Shown here piece after piece: positions 18,100-25,588 of a stretch of 64,000 bases of DNA (the stretch's first letter is position 1; each line of letters opens with the position of its first letter). This stretch comes from Cuspidothrix sp046080125 (GTDB lineage: Bacteria; Cyanobacteriota; Cyanobacteriia; Cyanobacteriales; Nostocaceae): NCBI GenBank assembly GCA_046080125.1, contig JBJTTJ010000078.1, positions 36,472-100,471 on the forward strand. The letters are read 5' to 3'. Below the pieces are notes generated by a model, which saw only the letters and a program-made list of their open reading frames with translations, had not been told where the DNA came from and made no database searches. The translations under genes and the position numbers were made by a program.

Positions 18100-18345
18100 T
18101 TATTTACTAATCACACCGGAATTCAAAATATAGCTATTATTGCCTTGTGTAACGCTACCATAGAGTTTCTCTAAACCTACACCTGCAATCACGTTGTTCT
18201 GGTTAACTGTGTTAGTGGTAGTAGTAGTAATAATGGTGAGAGGAGGAAAACTAGGACGAGGACTAGGAATAAAACGACGACGATTACCACCACCAACTAC
18301 CATTTCTTGTTGTTCAGCAGATACTGCAGTAAATAAATAAGACAT
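18100..18345 (-). CDS. Double-glycine-leader secreted peptide precursor 1
   Basis: This 81-residue peptide starts MSYLFTAVSAEQQEMVVGGG. That is a typical C39-type leader, with hydrophobic residues at the usual spacing before the GG cleavage site at residues 18-19 or 19-20. The predicted mature part is about 61 residues, rich in Arg/Pro at first (NRRRFIPSPRPSFPP), then Thr-rich (ITTTTTNT), then Gly/Asn-rich. It has no cysteine, so lanthionine or disulfide bridges are not expected. AAGGAGA sits 8 bases before the ATG. The peptide shares its leader with two further precursors upstream on the same strand. Bacteriocin-like or signalling roles are both possible. The core matches nothing I recognise. 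Confidence 0.8.
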   Translation of the reverse strand: MSYLFTAVSAEQQEMVVGGGNRRRFIPSPRPSFPPLTIITTTTTNTVNQNNVIAGVGLEKLYGSVTQGNNSYILNSGVISK

Positions 18346-18356
18346 GACTGAATTCT

Positions 18357-18538
18357 CCTTGATTTGTATTCTCGCTGAGTTGTTTACTGCTTGTTTGCCG
18401 CTTAACCCCTCGCTTGTTAATAGAATATCGAGAAGTTACTAGATAATTCATTCTCATTTTCGGCAAACTTAATTACCAAATTGGGAAAGATATATTGCAT
18501 AATTAGGTTAGAAGTATTTCCGAAAAATACATAGCAAT
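18357..18538 (-). promoter_or_regulatory. Conserved upstream region of precursor 1
   Basis: This region is closely similar to 19588-19773, which lies at the same distance upstream of precursor 3. Shared blocks include GCTTGTTTGCCGCTT, CCCTCGCTTGTTAATAGAAT followed by ATCGAGAA, TAATTCATTCTCATTTT, and a 17-base imperfect palindrome (GTATTTCCGAAAAATAC at 18514-18530). The palindrome lies about 170 bases before the ATG in both copies and is a candidate binding site for a regulator. A frame of 89 codons crosses this region, but it also crosses a palindromic repeat and is not believable as a gene. Confidence 0.6.
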
Positions 18539-18565
18539 TTAGTTTTTTATTGCAACTGCCAAGGC

Positions 18566-18647
18566 GGTTAGGACATAAACTATAGTAGAGACGTTCCGGC
18601 GGAACGTCTCTACAAGAATCAGTTTCATGATCAATTGATATCCTAAC
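18566..18647. repeat. Palindromic insertion with GTAGAGACGTTCC hairpin
   Basis: Perfect 13-base arms GTAGAGACGTTCC (18585-18597) and GGAACGTCTCTAC (18601-18613) surround a GGC loop. Weaker outer arms (GGTTAGGACAT near 18567 and ATATCCTAAC ending at 18647) suggest a small MITE-like element. This is a familiar style of dispersed cyanobacterial palindrome. The duplicate of this flank upstream of precursor 3 lacks it, so it inserted after the duplication. Confidence 0.75.
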
Positions 18648-19022
18648 TACCCTGTCCACGTCTATAGGACTAATATTTTGGTTCATAAATACTTGATTGA
18701 TATTATTTTTGAGTATAAAGGTATATAATATCTGGTTCGATTAACAAACAAGAATAAGTTTTAAATAAATATTTATTTGGCGCAACCTCATATAAAATTC
18801 GTATCACTACGTTTAATTATTTTTAAATATTTAGCTATTGGCAAAAGATGAATGGAGAGGATATTATGCTTACCTCAACATTCACCCGATATATATGTTA
18901 TATCTAACTTATTTTAAGTAATTAAACAAAAATTATAAATTACAAATCTAACCTATTCTTATTCATTAAGAATTAGCTAAATTTATAATTTTTTGTTAAT
19001 CATTTCCAAAAACAGTCTATCG
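18648..19022. other. Intergenic region between precursor genes, with duplicated segment
   Basis: No gene was found. The part around 18852-18965 (GAGAGGATATTATGCTTACC, then ATATCTAACTTATTTTAAGT) is recognisably similar to 19256-19365 downstream of precursor 3 (GAGGATATTAAGCTTATC, then ATATCTGACTTATTTTAGGT). The same block therefore lies upstream of precursor 1 and upstream of precursor 2, supporting growth of the array by local duplication. Confidence 0.5.
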
Positions 19023-19193
19023 TTAGTTTTTGATTCCTTGACCGATGTTTATCTGATTACCTTTACCAATCGTAACTACAACTGCAATATTAGTATTGAT
19101 ATTGATAGTGGGATTGATATTGACCGATTTAACACCACCAACTATAGTTTCTTGTTGTGCTATGGATAATTCTGTGAATAACAGACTAGACAT
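19023..19193 (-). CDS. Double-glycine-leader secreted peptide precursor 2
   Basis: This 56-residue precursor starts MSSLLFTELSIAQQETIVGG, the same leader pattern as its two neighbours, with the GG site at residues 19-20. The predicted 36-residue mature peptide (VKSVNINPTININTN...) is built of alternating Asn/Ile followed by a Val-rich strand and ends GQGIKN. It has no cysteine and only a few charges. AAAGGCAGG lies about 9 bases before the ATG and resembles a ribosome-binding site. The gene has a shorter and different core from precursors 1 and 3, as expected of paralogs that keep the leader for the exporter while their cores diverge. Confidence 0.8.
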   Translation of the reverse strand: MSSLLFTELSIAQQETIVGGVKSVNINPTININTNIAVVVTIGKGNQINIGQGIKN

Positions 19194-19409
19194 TTTAAAA
19201 CCTGCCTTTCCTTATTTTAATTTTAGGTAGTCAGATATCAGTAGAAGAAAAACGAAGAGGATATTAAGCTTATCTCCTCAAGTATCTTATATCTAACTGA
19301 TATCTGACTTATTTTAGGTAATCAAACAAAGGTTGTAAATTCAAAATCTAGCTCATCTTTTCTCACGAAGAAGAGGAGAGATTTGAAAACCTTTTTTCAG
19401 GCATGATAT

Positions 19410-19577
19410 TTAAGCTCTAACACGCTTGATAATATTTTTCTGTTTAATCTTGACATCATTTTTGTCTCCGGTTACTGTTAAGTCTACATTGTTACCAGCA
19501 AGGATAAAAACTTTATCACCACCACCAGCTACGATTTCTTGTTGTTCAGAAGATACTGCGGTAAATAAATGAGACAT
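19410..19577 (-). CDS. Double-glycine-leader secreted peptide precursor 3
   Basis: This 55-residue precursor starts MSHLFTAVSSEQQEIVAGGG. The leader is nearly identical to that of precursor 1, with cleavage predicted after the GG at residues 18-19 or 19-20. The mature part (about 35-36 residues) is mixed hydrophobic and strongly basic toward its end (KIKQKNIIKRVRA), and it has no cysteine. AAGGAGA is placed 8 bases before the ATG exactly as for precursor 1, and the upstream 190 bases are also shared with that gene. The basic tail would suit a membrane-active or bacteriocin-like peptide, but activity cannot be read from the sequence. Confidence 0.8.
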   Translation of the reverse strand: MSHLFTAVSSEQQEIVAGGGDKVFILAGNNVDLTVTGDKNDVKIKQKNIIKRVRA

Positions 19578-19587
19578 GACTAAATTC

Positions 19588-19773
19588 TCCTTGATTTTGT
19601 GTTATTGCTTGGGTTTGTTTGCTGCTTGTTTGCCGCTTTCCCCCTCGCTTGTTAATAGAATATCGAGAAATGATTAGTTAATTCATTCTCATTTTCTGCC
19701 AACTTAATTACCCGATTGGGAAAGACATATTACGTAATTAGGTTAGAAGTATTTCCGAAAAATACACAATAAT
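19588..19773 (-). promoter_or_regulatory. Conserved upstream region of precursor 3 (duplicate of 18357-18538)
   Basis: The same blocks as upstream of precursor 1 occur here in the same order and spacing, including the palindrome GTATTTCCGAAAAATAC at 19749-19765, 172 bases before the ATG. Conservation in non-coding DNA at fixed distance from the start argues for a shared promoter or operator, or for a recent duplication, or both. Confidence 0.6.
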
Positions 19774-19842
19774 TTAGTTGAGTTTTTAATATAATTTGAG
19801 CTATATTCTAATTTTGTTGAAATTTTCACGTAAATAATAATT

Positions 19843-20025
19843 TGGGATGGCGCAAGTTATCACCGTTCACAAGAAATTCAAGATTATCTAGATTCATTAA
19901 ATCATGACTTGGAAAAAGAACAATAGTGGATTACTTGCTTGAGATTTGCCCCAAATGCACGACAACAGAATCCTGTAGAAGATATTTGGCTACAAGCAAA
20001 ACGATTTAAGCTGTTACACAGCTAA
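19843..20025 (+). pseudogene. IS630-family transposase remnant (C-terminal part)
   Basis: Translation from 19843 gives WDGASYHRSQEIQDYLDSLN, an in-frame TAG, then WITCLRFAPNARQQNPVEDI. These are the second and third catalytic regions of an IS630-type DDE transposase (D in DGAxxH, E in NPVEDIW). The N-terminal domain is missing, there is an internal stop, and the frame leaves the family after QAKRF where a MITE-like end begins at about 20006. It is dead mobile-element debris that marks the edge of the peptide cassette. Confidence 0.8.
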
Positions 20026-20111
20026 ATTGTATAATCCTAATATTCTGAACTCCTGTTTAACAGGCAAGATGCCTGTTCCACTTATACAAATTAAATGCAC
20101 AACAGCTTATT
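20006..20111. mobile_element. MITE-like element, copy A
   Basis: Roughly inverted ends TTAAGCTGTTACAC (from 20006) and TGCACAACAGCTTA (to 20109) flank about 80 bases that include ACAGGCAAGATGCCTGTT. A second copy with the same plan lies at 36601-36707. The left end cuts into the transposase remnant. No coding capacity was seen, so any movement would depend on a transposase supplied elsewhere. Confidence 0.6.
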
Positions 20112-20222
20112 CGAGAGTTTTATTTTTTCTGTCACTCGTTTACTGTGATCAAAGAGTTATCTGAGCTATCAATTTATTGTCAAATATTTGACTTTCCTAA
20201 ACTTCATGATTACGGTGTTTTC

Positions 20223-21479
20223 TCATGCATGATTTAGGATTGCTATATATTGGGTAAAAAATAAAAATCCTACTTGGAACAAACCCACAAAAAAACCCAA
20301 AATACCACCTAAACTCACGATCGCTTGTAGTTCATTTCTGACAATTCCCTCAATTGCATCTTCCAATTCTGCTGGTGATGTAGCTTTGACTCGTTCGACA
20401 ATCACCTGATCTATGGATAAAATGGGAATTGCTTGGGCTACAATTGCTTCTAAATCTTGAGTTAGATATTTTTCTAAAATTAATGCCAAATCCCGCGCCA
20501 CAACTTCTAAAGAAGTATTGACTACGGGAGAACTGCTTAAACGATTTAATAAGACAATGGAAATTCTTTCCCAGTCGGCCGATTGGGTCAATTCTTTGAG
20601 TAAATCGCTGCCACTATTTTGTAAATATTGACGGACACTATCTCTAATTGTTGTTCGCAGTTGACGCACCGTGCCCACGGGGAGATTTTGTAAAGATAGA
20701 TTTTCTAATAATTCTTTAATGCGATCGCGCATTTTTAAATCTTTAATTAATTCTGCCAATCGTTTATTAGTTGCTTCCTTCTCATCTAAGCAAAATGTTC
20801 GTAACCGAGTGAGAGTATTTTTTAATCCGAATAAATTGGCCACTACCCAATATGTTCCACTGGTTTTTTCTCGAAAACTTTCATCAATAGTTTGAATTGT
20901 CCGATCTGTTAAAAAATCAACTATAATTTGTCGTAATGTATCTGGTGGTAAAACTACTTCAATTAACCAATCAGCTAATCTAATAGACTGTTCTCCACTA
21001 AGTTTAAACTCTAATAAGACCCTATCGAATATTTGGTTAATTTGTGTTTCTAGAAATGTTTCCTGACGGGCTAGAACTTTCAAAAATCGGGGCAGGGATT
21101 CACCTAATAAATCGCGTAAAATACCCGCTAAGACCTTAGTGCTACGGGAGTTTTTATCCCCTTTAATCTGATCAATTACTAAACGTAATAACCATAAAAT
21201 TCCTCCTTGTAATCGTTCAGGTTGCAGAAGTTTACGCGCCAGATTTTGTAATTCTTCTGGCGTGAGTAGTGATTTCATAATTGCATTGGCAATATTTTGT
21301 CCTAATCGTTCCTGATTACTAGGAATTAACCCTGGGGTAAAGGGTACTTTTCGTCCGAAAATATAAACAGCTTTGTAGGGACGAAATAACATTTTTATGG
21401 CTATATCGTTAGTGTAATAGCCAATTAAACCACCGAGAATTGGCGGTGATACGTATAACAGAACTTGCGACAAATCCAC
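20223..21479 (-). CDS. DUF445 family membrane protein
   Basis: This 418-residue protein belongs to the DUF445 family, whose role is not established. The N-terminus (VSPPILGGLIGYYTNDIAIK) is a membrane segment followed by the family motif TNDIAIKMLFRP and TPGLIPSNQERL. The middle is a long, mostly helical soluble region with several LL..L..Q patterns. A second membrane helix (LGGILGFFVGLFQVGFLFF) ends the protein, so both ends are probably held in the membrane. It stands alone on the minus strand, with menG 87 bases upstream. The start codon is a clear ATG with the family's usual opening. Confidence 0.85.
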   Translation of the reverse strand: MDLSQVLLYVSPPILGGLIGYYTNDIAIKMLFRPYKAVYIFGRKVPFTPGLIPSNQERLGQNIANAIMKSLLTPEELQNLARKLLQPERLQGGILWLLRLVIDQIKGDKNSRSTKVLAGILRDLLGESLPRFLKVLARQETFLETQINQIFDRVLLEFKLSGEQSIRLADWLIEVVLPPDTLRQIIVDFLTDRTIQTIDESFREKTSGTYWVVANLFGLKNTLTRLRTFCLDEKEATNKRLAELIKDLKMRDRIKELLENLSLQNLPVGTVRQLRTTIRDSVRQYLQNSGSDLLKELTQSADWERISIVLLNRLSSSPVVNTSLEVVARDLALILEKYLTQDLEAIVAQAIPILSIDQVIVERVKATSPAELEDAIEGIVRNELQAIVSLGGILGFFVGLFQVGFLFFTQYIAILNHA

Positions 21480-21489
21480 AGGCTTTTGT

Positions 21490-21537
21490 ATTAGGTAATG
21501 GATAATAGGTCATGGGTAATAGGTAATGGGTAATAGA
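21490..21537. repeat. Heptanucleotide-type tandem repeat (TAATGGGTAATAGG)
   Basis: Degenerate repeats of the 7-mer forms TAATGGG/TAATAGG fill this short gap between the DUF445 gene and menG. Similar runs occur at 43752-43795 and 59451-59500. Short tandemly repeated repetitive sequences of this type are well known in heterocystous cyanobacteria. They are non-coding. Confidence 0.8.
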
Positions 21538-21566
21538 TTTTTCAATCGCCAATTACGAATTACCAA

Positions 21567-22256
21567 TTACCTGATTACTACTAACACTCCCATCATACCG
21601 TTAGCTATGGGGTAATGTGTGGCATGAAAAAAACCAGCTTCCAAAGCTAAGTTTATTTGCTCCTGAGCGATGGGGAAGCGATCTAAACTGGGACTAATAT
21701 AAGCATATTCTTCTTTTAAACCCAGGTTATCGGCCATGGGAACGACACAATTATCTAAATACCACTGTTGCACAGATCGTAAACCTTCATTAGCGGGACG
21801 ATGAAAGTCCAAAATTGCAGCTTTGGCACCTGGTTTGAGAACACGGTGTATTTCTTGCAAACTACGAGGGATATCCTTAACATTTCTCAAACCATAGCCC
21901 ATGGTAGCAGTATCAAAATAATTATGATCAAAAGGTAAATTTAAAACATCTGCTTCTAACCAAGTAATAGGCCGTTGGGGATAGTAATTTTGGTGACGTT
22001 GTTGAGCAGTATTGAGTAAGTTGACAGAAAAATCAACTCCATAGACCCGGCCTGTCATCCCTAGATGACGTGCTAATCGAAAAGTTAAATCACCGGTACC
22101 ACAACACAAATCTAATCCTATATCACCGGGTTTAGCTGCACTCCATTTCACGGTCATTTCTTTCCATACTCGGTGCAGTCCTAAACTTAATTGATCGTTA
22201 AGCTGGTCATATACTGGTGCAATGCGGTTAAATATGGTACGAACTTCGTTAGTCAT
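21567..22256 (-). CDS. menG: Demethylphylloquinone/demethylmenaquinone C-methyltransferase (MenG/UbiE)
   Basis: This SAM-dependent enzyme carries out the methylation that completes phylloquinone, the photosystem I quinone, in cyanobacteria. The 229-residue protein starts VRTIFNRIAPVYDQLNDQLS as in the UbiE family. It has the SAM-binding motif DLCCGTGDLT, then VDFSVNLL and GYGLRNVKD, the signature of the UbiE/COQ5 family. Length and start are typical. The call is MenG and not UbiE because the organism is cyanobacterial, and these lineages lack the standard ubiquinone pathway (family knowledge). Confidence 0.93.
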   Translation of the reverse strand: MTNEVRTIFNRIAPVYDQLNDQLSLGLHRVWKEMTVKWSAAKPGDIGLDLCCGTGDLTFRLARHLGMTGRVYGVDFSVNLLNTAQQRHQNYYPQRPITWLEADVLNLPFDHNYFDTATMGYGLRNVKDIPRSLQEIHRVLKPGAKAAILDFHRPANEGLRSVQQWYLDNCVVPMADNLGLKEEYAYISPSLDRFPIAQEQINLALEAGFFHATHYPIANGMMGVLVVIR

Positions 22257-22574
22257 TATGAATGGGTAAGGAATCTGGGCAATCGTAGATAGATTTTATC
22301 CCAGTAGTAAGACTTGCTCAAGTTGTGGAGAGAAAAAATCATCACTGTCATTGTCTCTAAGACTGTTTAAATGTGATAGTTTGATAGTTTTACCATTGAT
22401 AATAGTGGTAAATCAATTCCTGTAGGTGGCACATCAATCAAACTATGATTAACCGTATTAGCTTGTGGACTAGATAGTACCCACACTTCTAGGGTTTGAA
22501 ACAAAAAGAAAAAATCAATTTTTGTTAACATTAGTCAGCTTTTTTTGGATCAGAACAATTAATCGTCAACAATT
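22257..22574. other. Intergenic region between menG and raf1 (divergent promoters)
   Basis: These 318 bases separate two divergent genes and must hold both promoters. The sequence is AT-rich with a short stretch ending AATTAATCGTCAACAATT before the raf1 start. I see no repeat, RNA gene or clear regulator site in it. Confidence 0.4.
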
Positions 22575-23651
22575 ATGAATGAAATACAACCCACTGCTGA
22601 AATTCCTCAACAGGATGCAGCCGAGGAATTATTAGTTAAGCTCAGACAAAAACAAGGGAACTGGGTAGAATGGGGGCAAGCGATCGCCTACTTGCAAAAA
22701 AATGGTTACAATCCCCAAGATATCTTTGAAGCGACGGGATTTGAACCCATTCAACAAAACCAGGTGATTGTTGGGTCTCAGGTTTACAGTTCCATGGAAA
22801 AATGTGGCTCATCACCCGAAACCTTGGCATATTACGGAATCAAAAGCAGTGATGTGTTATATGAATTACGCGGACTAACTCAAGAAGACCGTGCTACCAC
22901 TGCCGATTTAACCTATCAATATAAGCTAGATGCAGATGTAGTTAGGGATATTGCCAAAGCAGTTAAAGATTATTCATGGTTGCCCAGTTTACCGGAAGGT
23001 TTTAGTAAACATCCCGGAGATGCGATCGCCTATCAATCCTGGAAATTTGCTAAACAGAAATCTGACTTATCGGAGCGATCGCGCTTAATAGCCAAAGGTT
23101 TACGCTTCGTCCACTCAGAAACAGCTAGAAAACAACTAGAACAACTGTTGCTGGATTTTAGCGTCACCCCTAAAATTTCCGCGCCCATTCTGCCATTTTA
23201 TCGCCTAGAAAGCGATGAAGATTTGCCCCGAATTTTACCAGTAGTCGGTGAATTACCTCTACCAGCACAGGCATTAAAAGCAGTACCCTTGATTACGGAA
23301 ATTCCACCATTTCGGATTGTTAAATTTGCCGGAGAACAAGCTTGGGTATCTTTGCCGGGATGGAAAGTATTACTAAATGCCGAAGATCCTGTGGTCATTG
23401 TTGGTAATAGCGATATTTTCCCCACTCCCCATCAAAATAAAATTGAACCAACCTTGATCATCATAGATCGGGCTCAAAGAGAATGGGATATTGCCAACTA
23501 TTTCGCCTTTGATAATGGAGAAAGCATTGACTTTCAATGGTTTGAAACCTCACCAAATATTCCCCTTTTAGGGAAAATGATTGTTTTGGTTCGTCCTAAA
23601 AAAGTCTTAGATGAAGATTTTACTAAAGACCCTTGGCAAATAGATGAATAA
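22575..23651 (+). CDS. raf1: RuBisCO accumulation factor 1
   Basis: Raf1 is a dimeric assembly chaperone that stabilises folded RbcL dimers until the small subunits bind, so it supports carbon fixation. The 358-residue protein has the cyanobacterial Raf1 plan. A helical alpha domain comes first (LLVKLRQKQGNWVEWGQAIA, IFEATGFEP, SSPETLAYYG), then a linker, then the beta domain from about residue 210 (LPFYRLESDEDLPRILPVVG, VSLPGWKVLL, VIIDRA). It ends in the acidic tail DPWQIDE. No rbc genes are nearby, which is usual. Identification rests on the characteristic EATGFEP and RLESDEDLPRILPVVG segments. Confidence 0.9.
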   Translation: MNEIQPTAEIPQQDAAEELLVKLRQKQGNWVEWGQAIAYLQKNGYNPQDIFEATGFEPIQQNQVIVGSQVYSSMEKCGSSPETLAYYGIKSSDVLYELRGLTQEDRATTADLTYQYKLDADVVRDIAKAVKDYSWLPSLPEGFSKHPGDAIAYQSWKFAKQKSDLSERSRLIAKGLRFVHSETARKQLEQLLLDFSVTPKISAPILPFYRLESDEDLPRILPVVGELPLPAQALKAVPLITEIPPFRIVKFAGEQAWVSLPGWKVLLNAEDPVVIVGNSDIFPTPHQNKIEPTLIIIDRAQREWDIANYFAFDNGESIDFQWFETSPNIPLLGKMIVLVRPKKVLDEDFTKDPWQIDE

Positions 23652-23745
23652 TAAACAGTGACCAGTTAACTGTTGTTTTTGCTTGCCAAAAGTAGTTTGA
23701 TCGGAAATCCAAAAAGCAATATTATATACTGGTGAACCGCAAAAA

Positions 23746-23823
23746 GTAGGTTGGGTTGACACAAGGAAACCCAACATTATTAATATCTTTTGTTGGGTCG
23801 CGCTTTCTTTGTACCCAACCTAC
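23746..23823. repeat. GTAGGTTGGGT inverted-repeat element
   Basis: Arms GTAGGTTGGGT (23746-23756) and ACCCAACCTAC (23813-23823) enclose a second pair of GTTGGGT-like arms, so the 78 bases can fold into a long hairpin. It lies between the convergent genes raf1 and bioB, where it could act as a terminator for both. GTAGGTTGGGTT-type elements are common dispersed repeats in cyanobacteria. Confidence 0.75.
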
Positions 23824-23828
23824 CTTTG

Positions 23829-24830
23829 TTATATCATCGCCGAAGGTGCTATTTTTTCCTGCTTTTGAAACGGTGGACGCATTTCCAAACCCAATAAATT
23901 CAACATTTCTTTATCTGCGTCATAGTCAGGACAGGGAGTGGTTACAGTCAACATTTTATGATCATCGCTGGAGAAGATGGAATTTGCACCGGCCATGAAG
24001 CATAAAGCTTGTTCTACTGAGGAAAGTCTCGCCCTACCTGCACTCAAACGCACGTCAGATTTAGGCATAATAATTCTAGCAGTGGCAATCATCCGCACTA
24101 CATCCCAAATTGGCACATCTGGTTGATTTTCTAAAGGTGTACCGGGAACTTGGGACAGAATATTGATGGGTACAGATTCGGGGTGAGGTTGTAAATTTGA
24201 TAGAGTATGTAACATTCCTACCCGATCTGAAACATTTTCCCCTAAACCGAGAATACCGCCAGAACATACGGTAACATTAGTTTGGCGAATATTGGCAATG
24301 GTATGGAGGCGATCGCTATAAGTTCGAGTAGTAATCACAGTGCTGTAATATTCTTTTGATGTGTCAAGATTATGGTTATAAGCGTATAATCCCGCATCTT
24401 CTAACCGCTTGGCTTGGTCTTCTGTCAACATTCCCAAGGTACAGCATACTTCTAAACCCATACTGGTTACATCCTTGACCATATCCAGAACTTCCTCAAA
24501 TTGGGAATTATCCCGCACTTCCCGCCAAGCAGCACCCATACAAACCCGACTAACACCGCTTTCTTTTGCTGTTTTAGCAATATTAATCACTGTTTCTTTT
24601 TCTAAAAGTGCTTCAGGTTTTACCTCTGTTTTGTAGCGAGAAGATTGAGCGCAATAACCACAATCTTCTGGACATCCACCAGTTTTAATAGAGATAAGCT
24701 TACAAACTTGTATCTGTTGCGGTTGATGATATTGACGATGCACAGTAGCGGCTTGATAAATTAGATCTAGAAATGGAGTATTATATATTGTTAATATCTC
24801 CGTCGGTTGCCAATTGTAACGTATTCCCAC
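23829..24830 (-). CDS. bioB: Biotin synthase
   Basis: BioB is a radical-SAM enzyme that inserts sulfur into dethiobiotin, the last step of biotin synthesis. The 333-residue protein has the 4Fe-4S motif C53-P-E-D-C57-G-Y-C60, the CMGAAWR segment, AYNHNLDTS, ETNVTVCSGG-like sequence (NVTVCSGGILGLGE) and RLSAGR, all standard in BioB. It starts at GTG (24830), with GGGTAAT upstream as a plausible ribosome-binding site. No other bio gene is close, so it appears to be a solitary locus. The tail ends shortly after MRPPFQKQEK. Confidence 0.95.
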   Translation of the reverse strand: MGIRYNWQPTEILTIYNTPFLDLIYQAATVHRQYHQPQQIQVCKLISIKTGGCPEDCGYCAQSSRYKTEVKPEALLEKETVINIAKTAKESGVSRVCMGAAWREVRDNSQFEEVLDMVKDVTSMGLEVCCTLGMLTEDQAKRLEDAGLYAYNHNLDTSKEYYSTVITTRTYSDRLHTIANIRQTNVTVCSGGILGLGENVSDRVGMLHTLSNLQPHPESVPINILSQVPGTPLENQPDVPIWDVVRMIATARIIMPKSDVRLSAGRARLSSVEQALCFMAGANSIFSSDDHKMLTVTTPCPDYDADKEMLNLLGLEMRPPFQKQEKIAPSAMI

Positions 24831-24908
24831 CGTAATTACCCTTTTTGTAGTATTGTGGTCTAATTTCTAATTAGTATAGCCGTTCTTAAAATATTCACAT
24901 TTGAGTAT

Positions 24909-25481
24909 ATGAGTGCAGAACCACCAATTCTTAGAAGCGATCGCCTATTATTAAGAATGGCAGTCATGGAAGATATTCCCTACATACTCGCATATTTTAC
25001 AGAAAATAAAGAGTACCTTACACCATTTTATCCTAAATGGGACAAGAATTTTTTTACCCCAGAATATTGGCGATATCAAGTAGAAATCAGTTTTTGGGAA
25101 TTTGTCAATAACTATTCATTAAAACTTTTTATTTATTTACAACACCAGCCTAGAAAAGTGATCGGTACTGCTAATTTTAACAACTTTGTTTATGATGCTG
25201 CCCAATTTTGTCAACTAGGATATAGTTTAGCCGAATCATCCCAAAGTCATGGTTACATGACAGAAGCCTTATCTATTTCCACTCAGTATATTTTTCAAGA
25301 ATTAAATTTGCACCGCATCATGGCTAATTATATGCCCCATAATCGGCGTAGTGCTAAAGTTCTTAAAAGACTCGGTTTTGTGGTCGAAGGATATGCTACA
25401 GATTATTTAATGATTAATGGTAAATGGGAGGATCATATTCTCACCAGCTTGACAAATCCCCACTGGCGACCGAATGATTAA
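24909..25481 (+). CDS. GNAT acetyltransferase, RimJ-like
   Basis: This 190-residue protein is a GCN5-related N-acetyltransferase, and its closest general resemblance is to the RimJ/RimL group that acetylates ribosomal protein N-termini. Visible family features are the N-terminal RSDRLLLRMAVMEDIPYILA, the central strand KVIGTANFNNF, and the acetyl-CoA region YSLAESSQSHGYMTEAL followed by HRIMANYMPHNRRSAKVLKRLGFVVEGYA. The substrate cannot be decided from sequence. It stands alone between divergent bioB and convergent hsdR. Confidence 0.88.
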   Translation: MSAEPPILRSDRLLLRMAVMEDIPYILAYFTENKEYLTPFYPKWDKNFFTPEYWRYQVEISFWEFVNNYSLKLFIYLQHQPRKVIGTANFNNFVYDAAQFCQLGYSLAESSQSHGYMTEALSISTQYIFQELNLHRIMANYMPHNRRSAKVLKRLGFVVEGYATDYLMINGKWEDHILTSLTNPHWRPND

Positions 25482-25588
25482 GTAGGTAGGCGTTGAAATT
25501 TATCGTTGGATTTGTTTACATTTTGTAACATACCTCGATTTTTTTCAGGGGTTTAGCAGTGAAACCACTACAATGTTTAGATATTGAT

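Noticed and set aside
18417..18686. 89-codon minus-strand frame (MNQNISPIDVDR...)
   Set aside because: It crosses a palindromic repeat and the conserved upstream region of precursor 1. The duplicated copy of this region does not keep the frame, so it is not a gene.
23756..23998. 80-codon plus-strand frame at the end of bioB
   Set aside because: It overlaps the GTAGGTTGGGT inverted repeat and the antisense strand of bioB, so it is not a credible gene.
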